Positions 33,756 through 46,249 are shown, numbered from the stretch's first letter. The stretch: 64,000 nt of DNA from Palaemon carinicauda (GCF_036898095.1 NC_090726.1:180451052-180515051), one strand, 5' to 3'. Notes: generated by a model not told the origin, from the sequence alone. Program-made: numbers and translations.

Positions 33756-35859
33756 CTACCTTGTTATCTTATAATTATGCACTTGGAGGCAATGCATTTT
33801 TATTGCTCCCTGTTTCACGTGGTAAGATAATCTCTTGGATAGACACATTATCCTCATCCCGATGTAGGTGCTAGGATATTCCTGGACTGGGCATTTATAT
33901 CGGTACACTACATTGGTCTCCTTACAATCATCTTGCAAGGCAAGGGCAGGGTTGTTTTTCATTATCAGATCTCGTTTTTTTTGCCGATTGGTAATAAATT
34001 ATGAGGTGGATTTTGGTATCCTCTAATGTTGTTTTTTATTATATTTTTCTTAGTCTTTTTGTCTTCTTGGTAGTTTGAGCTCATAAGGTCTTTATGGTAT
34101 AGATTTATTTTGGCTGGGATGTTGGTATTATCAGGGACTTCATTTTGTACCATTTTTCAATCTTTTTTAATCTGCCGATTAATGTCCTTATTTTTTAAAC
34201 AATTATTCACTAGAATTTTAGTAGTTCTGCCGAATTCCTCATGGGTGCCTCTCCACGAAGAACAGTGGGAAATGGCTCTCCAAAACAAAGCCTTAATGGT
34301 GGAAGTTTTGTACCGACTAGGACACTCACTGTTACCATTTAGACATAGACCAAGATTCGTTGGTTTCACGTACACAGAGGTATTGATATTGAAGTTAGTA
34401 TTGTTTCTCTCTACTAGGACATCAATGAAGGGGAGACGTCCTTGGAGACTGTTCATGAGGGCAAACCTAAGGGAGCTGCACTCTTCGAAAATACGTCGAG
34501 GTTTTTCTATGCACTCCACATTGGCCGTTTTAACAAAATTATTGTCAATGTAGTGCATATAGAGGTCGGGATGTGCTGATTTTTTTAAAAACTCATTCTT
34601 CGATTACTTCCTATAAAAATTAGTAGAGGACGCTTAAAGGGGATTCCATAGTGATGCTATCCTTCTGAATATATTTGTGGCTCTTGTGTGTAGTAAAAGG
34701 GGCTTTCTTGGTGCAGATTTCTATTAATGCACGGAGAGAGGCCTCAGGGACAATGAGAGTGGGTGTAGTTGTATCCCTATAAACTAGGTCCATTATGAAG
34801 TCTAGGGACTCGACTTCCATGGAGGTAATAACCCCGTCATATGTGGAGTTTTTCAGTTTTCCAGGAATTCTGCTGATGTCACACCATATTTATTGGAAAT
34901 ATAGGGTGTGAGCAGGGTATTCAGTCTCTGCATGCTGGTATGTAGGGGCAGGGCACTGGCTGATAATAGGCCAGTGAGGGTTTCCTTGCTTGTGTGTTTT
35001 TACATTTCCGTATAAGTAGCCCAGCCCAAAATCACCTGAAATAATTGGCATATGGACGGTGTTGGTGGCGGCATTGATGGTTTGTATAATCCGGTTTGCT
35101 TCCCTCTTTATATCTTCAGTGGGGTTTCAGGACAAGATTTCAAATTTTGAGGTATCAGCCAAAATCATATCTAGTTTTTCATGGGGGTACTCTGTATTTA
35201 TGAGAACGAAGGTGGCAGTTTTATCTCCACGGCGTACAGTGATGCCTTCTTGCATTCTAAGAGCCTTGGCAGCATCTCTCATCTCCTTCGTGACGATCCC
35301 ACTCCAGTGTTGGCCACAGTCAGTGAGGGCTTCTGCCAAGAGTAGGGGTTAGAGGGCATCAGTTGTCCGTAGGGCACCTATAGGTTCGTTTTCTTGGATG
35401 GTGTCAAAGAGGAGCTTGATGTCCATTCTCTTGTCAGTCGGTCTTGCTTTGGTTATGTAGTAGCAATTTAGGCCTTAGCATAGTATCTCTTCTTGAGCTG
35501 GCGTAGGAACGTAATTTTTGAGATTTACGTATTCTTGCCTCTTCTCTGGAATCCTAATTTAGCCTCCATTAATATTAATGAGTTTCCTTATCACAGTTTC
35601 ATCCGATTTTGTTGGTCTTTCTTTTTTAGTTTTTTAAGGAGGTAAAAAATATTATCTGGGTAGTTAAGGTGATTCCTTTGTTGGTCATTGTCATCAGGTT
35701 GGCCTTCATCAGTCTCTTCAGTAATGTTGGGGTATAGATTGTCTTGTTCTTCTCTCTCAATGTATCCAAGGGCCTCTTGTGAAAGGCGTGCTTGGTTAAC
35801 AGCAATGTTCCGGATTTCAGACCATTCACTCTGCAGGCGAGCAAGTCGTGCATACAGAT
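33756..35859 (-). pseudogene. PLE reverse transcriptase and GIY-YIG endonuclease, unit B
   Basis: Minus-strand pieces: an N-terminal region at 35,127-35,339; an RT region with the catalytic box changed to YIDN at 34,541-34,552, which loses the second catalytic Asp; the RT end (NLGLCLNGNSECPSRYK) within 34,157-34,558; and the GIY-YIG domain (VVYRYKCPVQEYPSTYIGMR) in 33,756-33,962. The altered active site and frame breaks show that this copy cannot work. Confidence 0.8.
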
Positions 35860-36646
35860 CTTGGCTAAGCCCCTGACAGCAGACGTCTCAGGATAATGGA
35901 AACTATTTTCATTCAACAAGAAAGACCTGACCTCAACACCACACAAGAGGGGACTTATTGCCAACGGGCATAATGTCCATCACCAACAATAGTCCAGGCA
36001 ATAACGACCATAACAGGACTGACAGAGCTGGAAGCCGAAACAAGGATTATCTCCAGTCAGGACCAGACCCCTTAATCCCACCAAGCACACTGGCTAGCCA
36101 AAGACCACTACTTCCCAAGAATAATCGACTCCGCCCTCGGGCGGTCCTTGATCAATAAGGATAGAGTGTCAAAGCAGGACTCCGTATATAAGCCCTTGCA
36201 AACACACCTACGGGCCGACCAAGGGAATGGCCCGTGCCAACAGAAACTGTCGGCTTTAATCCACAACACAACACCTGCGTTACAGTTCACTCTTGATAAT
36301 GAGCAGAAAACCATCTCACCGCTCGAAACCAGTTGAGTTGAAGGATGTGTTATACAGTACTTAATTCCATGTAATTTAAATTTATTTTGGTACATGAGTG
36401 ACCATTATTTTGTGCACACTGACATTATGATAGTGTTTCATACTGTGTACTTATCTGTACTTTCGTAGTATGTAGTGATATATTAAAGATGATTTGTGAA
36501 TGATATGGTCTCCATCACCTTTCTAATGAAAATATATGTCCGTTTCCCAGTTACTGGCGGATTGTAACAATGAAGAGAAAAAGATAAGTACAATAGAAAA
36601 AGTTAATTACAAAATTAACGCCATTGACAAAGCAATTACTTTCAAT
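35860..36646 (+). repeat. Right pLTR of PLE, unit B
   Basis: Long form with the 67-base segment. Inverted partner of 33,039-33,728. Confidence 0.8.
36284..36345 (+). ncRNA. Hammerhead-ribozyme-like motif (right pLTR, B)
   Basis: TTCACTC, TTGATAAT, GAGCAG, loop, CCGCTC, GAAACCAGTT, GAGTTGAA. Stem II has one mismatch, and stem III has lost its palindrome by one change. Confidence 0.35.
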
Positions 36647-36699
36647 AAAACCTGCTCAAAAGAGGGTCTATTCCCGAAATATTATTATCATTTGCTTTA

Positions 36700-37140
36700 T
36701 CATTATCATTATTATTACTAGCAAGCTACAACCCTAGTTATAAAACGCAGGATGCTATCAGCCAAAGACTCAAACAGGGAAAAATAGCCCAGTGGGGTAA
36801 AGAAATAAACAAATAAACTACAACAGTTGTAATGAACACTAAATATGAAATATTCTAAGATTGATAGCAACATATATATTACATAAATAAAGATTTATGT
36901 CATCCTGTTTAACAAGAATATTCACTGCAATCATGAATCTTTAAGTTCCGCCTTTGCAAATGCCTGATAAGGAAGATCATTCCACAATTATTCATAGCTA
37001 GAATAAAACTTCTAGAATACTGTCATATAGAGCTTTCTGATGGAGAGGGAATGACTGTTAGAATTAATTGCATACCTAGTATTACACGAGTAGGATGGTC
37101 CTAGATAAGTCTTTAGTATATGCCATCTTTTCTTGGTCCA
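36700..37140 (-). mobile_element. 3' tail fragment of the second non-LTR-type repeat, unit B
   Basis: Counterpart of 11,341-11,770, next to a degenerate ATT run. Confidence 0.5.
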
Positions 37141-37378
37141 ATAAAAATAAACAAAGAAGAATTCAAAAGACTTTTTCCTGAAAGAAATCATTGGATAATT
37201 AATTCCTATTTATCATATTTATATACATCATTATTTACCTTTCATTATTAATCATCGAAATATCTACTTATCAATCCATTCCCATGCTCAGTTCAGCAAT
37301 TAAGAGTGATGAATTCAAGGAAAGGCTCGTTCCAATTCAAAACCTGAGTAGGTACTTATTAAAATCAAAACTACCTCC

Positions 37379-37382
<4 letters not shown>

Positions 37383-37438
<56 letters not shown>
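37383..37438. repeat. (TC)n microsatellite
   Basis: Counterpart of 12,021-12,067. Confidence 0.97.
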
Positions 37439-37440
<2 letters not shown>

Positions 37441-38785
37441 AGAGGTGGCTCTTATTCCAGTTGACCCATGCCACTAGGTTAAAGGATTGTTCTAGTTATC
37501 CAAAGACTGAAAGCCCAATGCTCCTCCTTCCTCTACTCAAGAGGCCACTAACGATCCAGAAGGGAACTCTGAGCTTAGTTAATTGTGATTTTGATTTTAT
37601 TCCATCAAATGCTTTTCAAGGGTTTCTTTTCTTTTATTCCAGCAGACGATGCGTTGTAGTCTATTAAGCAATATACAATCATTCAAGAAAAGTACAGATT
37701 TTGATTCCAATATATTTTTCTCTTCCAGAACTTGCTTTCTTATATTCCAGCAGACGATGTTTTGCAGTCTCTGAGGCAATATAAAAAAATTTAAGAAAGG
37801 TACAGCTTTGGGCATTAATGTTTATTTTCATTTCTACTACAGCAGTTATAATACCGACCTTTTTGAGGTTGCATACGTCATTTTGATGTATGTATCATGT
37901 AGATGTTGTTACTTATAACAATGAGCACACTAGAATTTGTCAGTAAAGTATTCGAACTTCCTTCTGTCTTTTGCTTAAGTTGGTTGGCATACCGGTATCG
38001 TCACATGGGCTACATGATATTCTAATATTTTATTTTATTTTGGGGATCGAATTCATTGTTGGCAATACTTCCAAAACATTACTTAAATTTAAATTGCCAT
38101 TCCAGCTTAATATTTGAATACCTTGGAACTCCACTTACATTTTTTTCATCAAATATTCATCTACACTAAAGCGAATATCCGCCTTCTGTTCAGTCGGGCA
38201 TCTGGCTCAAATCTACCACACCCACGCTGGAACACATGACGGTATATCTCTTTCAGGCTCTTCTGATGTCTCTTTATGTCTTTTTATACGCCATTCTTCC
38301 GACACCTTCGGGGTAAAGAACATAGAATATATTATGAGATAGAGATATCTCCGAAACACCAACCCCACACACGGCCCCCACCCCCGCCCCCACCTCTCCT
38401 GTGAGACGTTTAACAAAATCCTCCCCTTCAAAACCAAGAAAAATGGTTTTGTGAACCTGAAACCACAAGCATTGGATTTGGGAATAGAATCTGAGATTCG
38501 AAGTCGATACCAGAGATATTTTATTGTTTTCTTCTTGTTTAAGTATTTGAATATACTTTATTAACGCCAGTAATAAACAGCTTGTAAAAGCGCAAAGTAA
38601 ATTTATAAAATAAATCTAATCACACCAAAAATGTATGTTATATTTTATTGTAGATTTCATAAGTCATAACTTATGACCCACCTGTCACTATCGCCATTGT
38701 TTTGTGTTAACATAGCTGTGCTGAGAAAGATGTATGAAGAGTATCGGAGAAAATCACTCTCTGAGATTTATCGAAGTTATAAAAT

Positions 38786-38788
<3 letters not shown>
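37439..38788. other. Non-genic, unit B
   Basis: Close to unit A 12,068-13,432 (about 5 percent different in the parts I compared). No coding region recognised. Confidence 0.55.

Positions 38789-38850
<62 letters not shown>
38789..38850. repeat. (GA)n microsatellite
   Basis: A pure GA run of about 60 bases followed by TG repeats. Confidence 0.97.
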
Positions 38851-38855
<5 letters not shown>

Positions 38856-40459
38856 GTGTGTGTTTACATCATTTGAATCACTTTGTGATTGATAGGTAAT
38901 AAATAGAAAAAGAACAATGTCAAACAATTGTTTGAAGGAATGGTTAACAAACTCAAACGAGTTTTTTAGGCATAGTAAACGATTAAAGTATGAGTATGTA
39001 ATAAACGGACCCATATCAACCTTATTTGTGATTTAGAATTATTTAACAAACTTGAAGAAATGTTATCATAATATATCAAAATGTGCACCAGGAAAGCCAC
39101 TACACTTCTTTCGCAAACCGACTGTGGAAGTGTAGCTTTCTGCTAAGTTATAGTGTGTAACTACTAGTCGTATTAACTTGAAAGAGTATAGCTACTGGTG
39201 GTATTAAGTTATAGACCATGGGTACTGGTGGTACCAAGTTAAAGAGTATAGCTACTGCTGGTCCTAATTTATAGAGTATAGCTACTGGTGGTGATGGTAT
39301 GTGCATGATTTCATTTAGGATGACAACATACATGTTTACCAACAAATGAAGGATTGTTTATTCACAACGCTAAAAGGAAATCTGACTTGAAGATCACTAA
39401 TATCCTTAAAACTATAATTTTAAAAGAATTTTTCCCTTTGAGGAAAATTTTGCTTTTAGTAGAATAACGACTGATTGGTTGACGGTGAAATATCTGGCGT
39501 TATTACAATATGGATTAGTGTTAAAGGAAATATGGAGAATACATTTGCTGACTCCAGAAGATACAACCCAATCAGACATCTAAAGATGAAAATATTAAGT
39601 GGACGTTCTGGAGATTTGTCATTAGGTAATAGTCTATTTTTTTTTTTTTTCAATCAAACATGTTCTTATACATTACCTTCAGGGTTGTTTTCCTGGTTAC
39701 ATCACAGTGTAACCATGTACCGTACAAGGCCTGCAAAATTAGTTTTTCTTACACATTCTCATTATTTAGCATATCACACAACATATTGCATGATATTGTC
39801 AAATACATGTTATCAAAACATTTAGAAAATGAGTCTTCAGTTTCTTCTTGAAACCATCTGTAACTATTATAGTGTGTACACAATTTTTTGGCTGCACGAT
39901 GTGTAGCAATTATCTTAGATATTTTGGACGTCAGGCTCTGCTAATTTCATGAGTTATTTCACATACATTAATCTATATTCTATCTTTAAAAGGCAGCCAT
40001 TGTAATTGAATTGGTAAAAGGGTAATCCTTTCTCGGGGCGGTAGACTTTTTATCAGTTTTGCTTCTCTGTTTATCATGTTTTGTAATTGTGGAAGAGCAG
40101 ATGTAAATAATAAAAAGATATCTTGTAAAACCTCTCGCACAATTGCCAAAAAATATGAAAAACATAAAATAAGTTTTAAACTTAAAAGTTCTTGCAATTT
40201 GTCTATATACAATAGCATATTTTTTTCTGTTTGAAATATGATTGATAAGCTGATTGTGGAATAGCCGATATAAATGATAATAAAATATCATGTAAAAATT
40301 GTCACACGCAATTGCAAAAAATAAAATTTAACACATGTATCAACCGAATGGATGAGATAAAAAGTAAGGAAACAACTGCCTTGTTAACCTATGATTATTC
40401 CTTGGTGCATTTGGAGCTAAATCTTAATCTCTGGAGTATCAATGATGCAAAAGCAATCG
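38851..40459. other. Non-genic, unit B
   Basis: Homologous to unit A 13,476-14,600 but far more diverged than A is from C. It includes four to five degenerate 30-base units with ctactggtgg at about 39,150-39,295 and a poly-T run near 39,640. Confidence 0.55.
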
Positions 40460-40684
40460 CTCTTATTCTTTAGGCTTTAAATGTTAAAACACCTCATTCG
40501 TTCACTCTCATTCTTTAGGCATCAAATGTTAAAATGCCTCCCTCGTTTGCTCTCATTCTTGAGGCTTTGAATGTTAAAATGTCCCATTTGTTCGCTCTCA
40601 TTCTTTAGGCATTAAATGTGAAAATGCCTCATTCGCTCGCTCTCAATCTTTAGGCATTGAATGTTAAAATGCCTCATTCGTTTC
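40460..40684. repeat. 45-bp minisatellite, 5 units, unit B only
   Basis: Five units of 45 bases of the type ctctcattctttaggcatta followed by an aaatgttaaaatgcctc phrase. Units A and C have one copy at the matching place (about 14,605-14,650 and 56,570-56,615). Confidence 0.88.
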
Positions 40685-41017
40685 TAAGTCTCATTCTGTT
40701 AAGAATAACATTAATCTTTTCTCTCATTTCTTTTCATGTATTGTTGCGCCATTTTATATTGCTTTAAAACCTGTAGATTGTTTGCGAGTCGCTACCAATG
40801 CTTCTTTTCTAAAGGAAAAAAAAACATTCTTGGCATTTTCAATCTCATTGTTCAAGATATCTAATTTTTTTTTTCATCTTTTGCATTCTATTTTATGCGG
40901 AGTTTTTTCTTACCAGATTCGAATAGTGAAATTCTCTCTCTGCATTCTTTTTCACTTATCGTCTTTTTGTGTTTACCTTAAAGAATTTTGCGCTTTCTTA
41001 ACTTATTCACATTTACA

Positions 41018-41020
<3 letters not shown>

Positions 41021-41092
<72 letters not shown>
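41021..41092. repeat. (TC)n microsatellite
   Basis: Counterpart of 15,003-15,085. Confidence 0.97.
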
Positions 41093-41096
<4 letters not shown>

Positions 41097-43739
41097 GTGT
41101 TTCCACGACCGTTCATGTATTACACATCAAAACATATATATTAGTCTTAATGATAATCCTTTACACCTAGGCTATGTTTCCTTGTAGAGAATATACCTTT
41201 AAAAATATTCAACTTCCCCGAGGGTAGATTTTATTCGTACCTTATAACTCGACTCCATCTATCTATATATCTGGGACACATAGTTTCTATTTATATTTCT
41301 CTCCATCAGACGTAAAGATATGAAAAATTTAGTTTCCAAGCATGTCTGGGAATTTTAGTTAGTTCTACGATTATGCGCTTACTAATTCCAGTATAATCCT
41401 TTCCTGGAATTCAGAAAAGTAGACTTTTCTATCACCAAAGTATTGTTCGTTAGGTCGAATATCCCATGCAGTAGGTTTTTAATTATATAGATTAACAGAT
41501 TAACCAATAAACACCTGTAGAAAGTTAATATAATGATAAAGGATATATGGTGTAATAAATAATTGTCGGATTATTAAGCAATAATTTGTGTGAACTAATA
41601 TCTAAGCAGAGGTTTCTTGATTTTCATAGAGTAATTGACAAATGTAATTATTAATTATTCATTAATATCATTAATCATCCATTTCGACCGTAAAATAAAT
41701 TCTACTGCAAAATATGAAAATTCGATCAAGATTTGTATTCAATAAAAAAAATCTAGAAGTTTGTCATACATTTTCTATAAATCTCCTAAATAATAAGTAT
41801 AGCTACACAAATTATTTTCTCACCAAACTCATGAAAACGTAAAAGTTAAAAGTCTAGAATAAATCTGTGAAGTTGAAAATATATTTCATGTTAGATATTT
41901 AGCTGGGCTTTATTTTCGTCTTGTTATTATACTACTTCCAAGAATTCCACATACTCGATTTTCCATCTGATTTCTACTTCAACTTTTATAGTTGAGAAGG
42001 ACGACTAATCAAAGGGAGAGGAATGGAAATTAAAAAAAGGCCTTTTCATAAGAATTTTTCTCCCTAAAGATTTTATGAACTCTCAGAAGTTCAATATATC
42101 TAATTGGAAAATAAAAATGAAACAGATATTGCTTCGGAAAAAAAGAACTGAAAATGCATATAAAATTGCCCATATTGATTGGACACTAGAAAATCCTCTG
42201 ATAGCAAAGATCATGGAAAAGTATCATTGATATTCTTGGAATAGTAACCACTAATGAGTTATATATAAAGGCTCTTTCGCTCGTGTTGCACAAGCTTATA
42301 GAAGAGTCCCCTTATTGCTTCATTACAGGATCCAATTACAAATAGCAATATCAAACTACATCTGTCCTTCTCCAGAATACTATCTGCTATCAATGGGATT
42401 GTTGAAGAACTTACTGTGATATTCAAGCTGTAAAAATATTTAGTTACCCAATTCGGAGATGGAGGAACAAGAGAAAAGTACTTTGTCATAGTTTGCTAGA
42501 GCATAACATGACTCTATTGACCTCATTCTGGGAAGAGTTCAATCACAACAAATGTCGAGAGTTTGAGTTTAACAAAGCTACGGAAAAGGGAATTTCTGAA
42601 CCTCTACTGTATATATCTATGTTAAATACTAAGTTCTGCATTTCAATCTGTCATTAGGAGTTTTAGATAGGGAAGCTTTTACACTTCGTGTATTAGGTAT
42701 AACCATTCAAGTACAAGGGCAAACGATAGAATCTGTATCGTTTAGAAAATATATGGACCTTTGGGACGTCCATAGAACGCCTGGGTTTGGATCTGGGTCT
42801 TTAAGTTAAGAAAAGAATGTCAAACCAATTTAAGTCTTTATTAATGTATGTTTTTCTTTGTGTATAACAAAATAGTTTATGGATTAAACTCTCCATATTT
42901 AGACTTGCAGTTCCTACCATCGGACCATTCTCTCACAACTAACCTTTAACATGAATTTATAAAATGAAGATACTACAGTTCCAGTCCTCTTTAACAACAG
43001 CGTTAGTACGCCTATTTACTACATGACTTCACTAGTTCTAAATCAAATGGAATTTGATAAACAAGCATGATCAAACAAACAACTACAAAGTCAATCGGTG
43101 TACAGGCTTTAGTATCCATATGTGAATAGACGTCTTCTTCTTAGTGTCACATACAGTATAAAAGCTATACCTTTTATGGATATTTGTTTTCAGACTGGTT
43201 CTGTGACTTTGTTACTGATGTCTAGCATATTTTTAGATTGATTAGTCCTTGTATAATTATTGAAAAAAAAAAATCTCACCTAGTTTGACATCTCTAGAAT
43301 ATTCACACATAAGAAAATATCACAGGACGGACTAGGTGAAATTTGTTACATTAAAATCTACTTTATTAAGAAACCTGCATTTCACATATGATAACCGAAA
43401 ATAAGCTACTGCTTAAATTCCATAAGCTATAATGCACAAGTATCTTTGGAAGAAATAAATTAGTCACTGAAGTATAAAAGTTTCTATAATCTATAAACAG
43501 AATGAATGTGAGGAGGTACTAGGCCATATTACAGTGGATGAGCATGGAAAGTACCAAACGTCTTGGTGAATATCAACAAGTATTATCTCAAGTGTCCATA
43601 ATTCCTTGTCCTAAATTTTGTTACTACACAGTTTTCATTTTTACCTTCTTGTAGGCATATTGTCATTTTGGTATCTCATAATGTTCAGTGGCAAACTTCA
43701 ATAATAGAAGAAAGGAGTTACACAGGTAAGGTCTGTGAA
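41093..43739. other. Non-genic, spans the deletion junction in unit B
   Basis: The first about 210 bases align with unit A 15,090-15,300. From about 41,305 the sequence aligns with unit A from 26,515. Nothing coding recognised. Confidence 0.6.
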
Positions 43740-44640
43740 TAAATTCTTGATTAAGACTCGCCCAGTCCACCTAGTGTTAGTTTGTTCATTTATGACTGAC
43801 CCACCATATGCGAGACATATAAGTAGGGCAATCATTAACGAATGAAATTGCAACTAGGTGCAAGATGGGGTAATCGTAAACTAACTGGAATGACGGGGCT
43901 GTGAGCAGGAATCGCCCAGTCCACCTAGTTGTTTGTTCGTTCGCTTACAATTGTCCCACCTTACACGAGACACATACTGTAAGGATGAGGCAATATTAAA
44001 CGAATGTACAAGTAACTAGGTGGAAGGTGGGGCAATCATAAACTATGTGGACTGAGTGGTCTGTAAGCAGGAGACATCTAGTACACCTAGTTGTTCGTTC
44101 ATTCATTTGATTATTGTGGCTTGGCTCCTACTTACAGCTGACCACGTCCACTTAGGTGTTCGTTCATTCATTTATGCTTGCTGTGGTTTGGCCCCTGGTT
44201 ATGTCTTGCCCAGGCCACCTAGGCGCTTACTTGTTCATATACAATTGCCTGGGACAAATAAGTTGCGGCAATTATCAATTAATAAACGAACAACTACGTG
44301 GACTGAGTGATCCGTAAGCAAGTGTCTCGCCCAGTCCACCTAACTGTTCGTTTGTTCATTCGTTTATGTGGTACATAGTAGGGCAATTGTAAACAAAAGG
44401 ACAAATAACTAGATGGAAGGTTGGGCAATCATAAATTAGGTGGATTGGATGACCCGTAAGGAGTCGTCTACTCCACCTAAGGGCCTATTTGCTTGTTTAA
44501 GACTACCCAAGTACACAAGGTGGGGCAACCATAAATGAACAAACGAACAACTAGGTAGACTTTCTGTGCCATAAGCATGAGTCTAACCCAGTCCACCTAG
44601 CAGCTTGTTAGTTAGTTTGTTGACGATTGCCCCACCTTAT
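43740..44640. repeat. Palindromic repeat array, unit B
   Basis: At least eight copies of a gtccacctagttgttcg-type phrase (near 43,763, 43,917, 44,080, 44,147, 44,213, 44,331, 44,468 and 44,588) alternate with reverse-complement copies (caactaggtgg type, near 43,852, 44,014, 44,290, 44,410 and 44,552). Many neighbouring pairs can form hairpins. Phrases like ggggcaatcataaa and its complement are part of the unit. Confidence 0.8.
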
Positions 44641-44970
44641 GTGGTGGCCGATGTGGTAACGTCCCTGACTGGTGAACACCGGAATTGGGTTCGAATCCCA
44701 CTCAAACTCGTTAGATTCTTTCGTCGCTACAACCTTACCATCCTTGTCAGCTAAGGATGGGGTCTTTGGGGCAGCCTATAGGTCTATCTGCTGAGTCATC
44801 AGCAGCCACTACCTTACCCTTCTTGGTCATAGCTTGTGTGGATAGAGGCCCTTGGGCACTGATCACAGGCATATGGTCCGTCTCTAGGACATTGTCCTAC
44901 TCGATAGGACAATGCCACTGTACCTTGCCCCTGCCATTCATGAGTGGCCTTTAAAACCTTTAAACACCTT
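44641..44970 (+). mobile_element. tRNA-derived SINE
   Basis: An A-box-like TGGCCGATGTGG (44,645-44,656) and a consensus B box GGTTCGAATCC (44,688-44,698) form an RNA polymerase III promoter of tRNA type. A non-tRNA body of about 270 bases follows, ending near ctttaaaacctttaaac. I recall close relatives from shrimp genomes. It sits exactly at the end of the palindromic array. It cannot be a tRNA gene because no acceptor stem closes around it. Confidence 0.7.
44688..44698 (+). promoter_or_regulatory. Pol III B box of the SINE
   Basis: GGTTCGAATCC matches the tRNA B-box consensus and lies 43 bases after the A-box start. Confidence 0.75.
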
Positions 44971-45367
44971 GCTAGTATAATTTCTTTACGTCACCATTGA
45001 TGTTTGCCGCTGAAAATATGCATGAGCGCCAAAGATTAGCTGGGAGTCAGTGTTGCTTACTTTTGCATTAGGGTGACATTTCCCTACAAACACTGGGCAA
45101 AATCTGTATGGTTGGCAGCACTGCTTGGTAATCCAAAGTTGAACAGCATAGACCCGACAGCCTACTCCACAACCTCATAGCAAAGTAGGCAAGTAGACTC
45201 CTTACAGACCCTTTCCCAAACAACATTCGGCTAATCCATTTTTCAACATCTTATATTTTCATTTTCTATGTACCACTACATTCACTACTCTACTGCTTTT
45301 ATTTTGCTCTATTTCATCTTTCCTTTCTCCTTTTACCTCTTTCATCCGGTTTTTTTTTTATCAATTT

Positions 45368-45370
<3 letters not shown>

Positions 45371-45440
<70 letters not shown>
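45371..45440. repeat. (TC)n microsatellite
   Basis: A pure TC run of about 70 bases. Confidence 0.97.
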
Positions 45441-45442
<2 letters not shown>

Positions 45443-45622
45443 GGATCTCTTTTCTCGAGGTTTTTCTCATTTCTTATTTCTTCCACATCTTTTCTGGTCC
45501 CCTCCATTCTTTTAAAACCTTTACCTTTGCAGCAAAATTAATCCTGCCCTCTCCATTGGAATTTCAGGTCAACCCTTGCTTGCATTTTCAATGTTTTCTT
45601 CCAGATTTTTTTTTATTTAATT

Positions 45623-45625
<3 letters not shown>

Positions 45626-45695
<70 letters not shown>
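45626..45695. repeat. (TC)n microsatellite
   Basis: A second pure TC run, 255 bases after the first. Confidence 0.97.
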
Positions 45696-45699
<4 letters not shown>

Positions 45700-46127
45700 A
45701 TTACATTGTCGTACATCATTTGTTTTCAATATATTTTCAGTTTACATTGTATTCATTCTTATATCTATCCACCCTCTCTATCCTTAATCTCAGCTAATAT
45801 TCCTCCCTCTCCTCTGCCTCCCATTTCCTCCCGTCATTTCCTCAGCTCCTCTTTATCTCTCGCTTCTTTTCCTCCAGCGGCAGCTGTCTCTGATGGTCTC
45901 ATTTGTACCAGTTTTCATAATCAAGTCTCCCTTCTCCCTCTCCGCCTCTTCCCCCAACCCGCTTTCAAGCTGCTTCATATTACGTTTTTTCTTTGGGAAT
46001 TTGTATCTTGCAATTTTCATCTCTGCCGAAATTATGTTCAGGAGTTTTCTCTGTATCTTGTGATCATTTTGAATATTAGACAAGCGCATAATCACATACA
46101 CTAATGTATGTAGGCCTACAGTGTGAG

Positions 46128-46132
<5 letters not shown>

Positions 46133-46204
<72 letters not shown>

Positions 46205-46230
46205 GCGTGTGTTCGTGTGTGTGTGTATGA
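46133..46230. repeat. (TA)n then TG-rich microsatellite
   Basis: A TA run then TATG/TG repeats just before unit C starts, as at the window start before unit A. Confidence 0.95.
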
Positions 46231-46249
46231 ATATAGAAGAAAGATAAAC

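Larger units (their letters stand above)
33039..36646 (-). mobile_element. Penelope-like element with inverted pLTRs, unit B
   Basis: The most complete of the three in length. It has inverted pLTRs at 33,039-33,728 and 35,860-36,646, and a minus-strand coding region between them that includes the N-terminal part lost from unit A (about 35,340-35,640). Many frame breaks are present. Confidence 0.82.
29449..44640. other. Segmental duplication unit B
   Basis: Second copy of the unit. It is closest to unit A up to the (GA)n tract at 38,789 and more distant afterwards. It lacks the LTR element, the T-rich and 30-bp minisatellites and everything matching A 15,300-26,515. The jump is at about 41,305. 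The palindromic array at its end is longer than in A. Confidence 0.85.
44971..46132. other. Pyrimidine-rich spacer between units B and C
   Basis: Not found in unit A. From about 45,290 to 46,000 the plus strand is strongly C/T-biased and contains two TC runs (45,371-45,440 and 45,626-45,695). A 278-codon frame runs through both TC runs but is mostly Ser-Leu and Phe from the bias, so I do not call it. Confidence 0.7.

Noticed and set aside
45268..46104. A 278-codon plus-strand frame, the second longest in the window
   Set aside because: It runs through two TC microsatellites and pyrimidine-rich DNA, giving Ser-Leu and Phe-rich low-complexity protein. No domain is visible and there is no counterpart in the other units.
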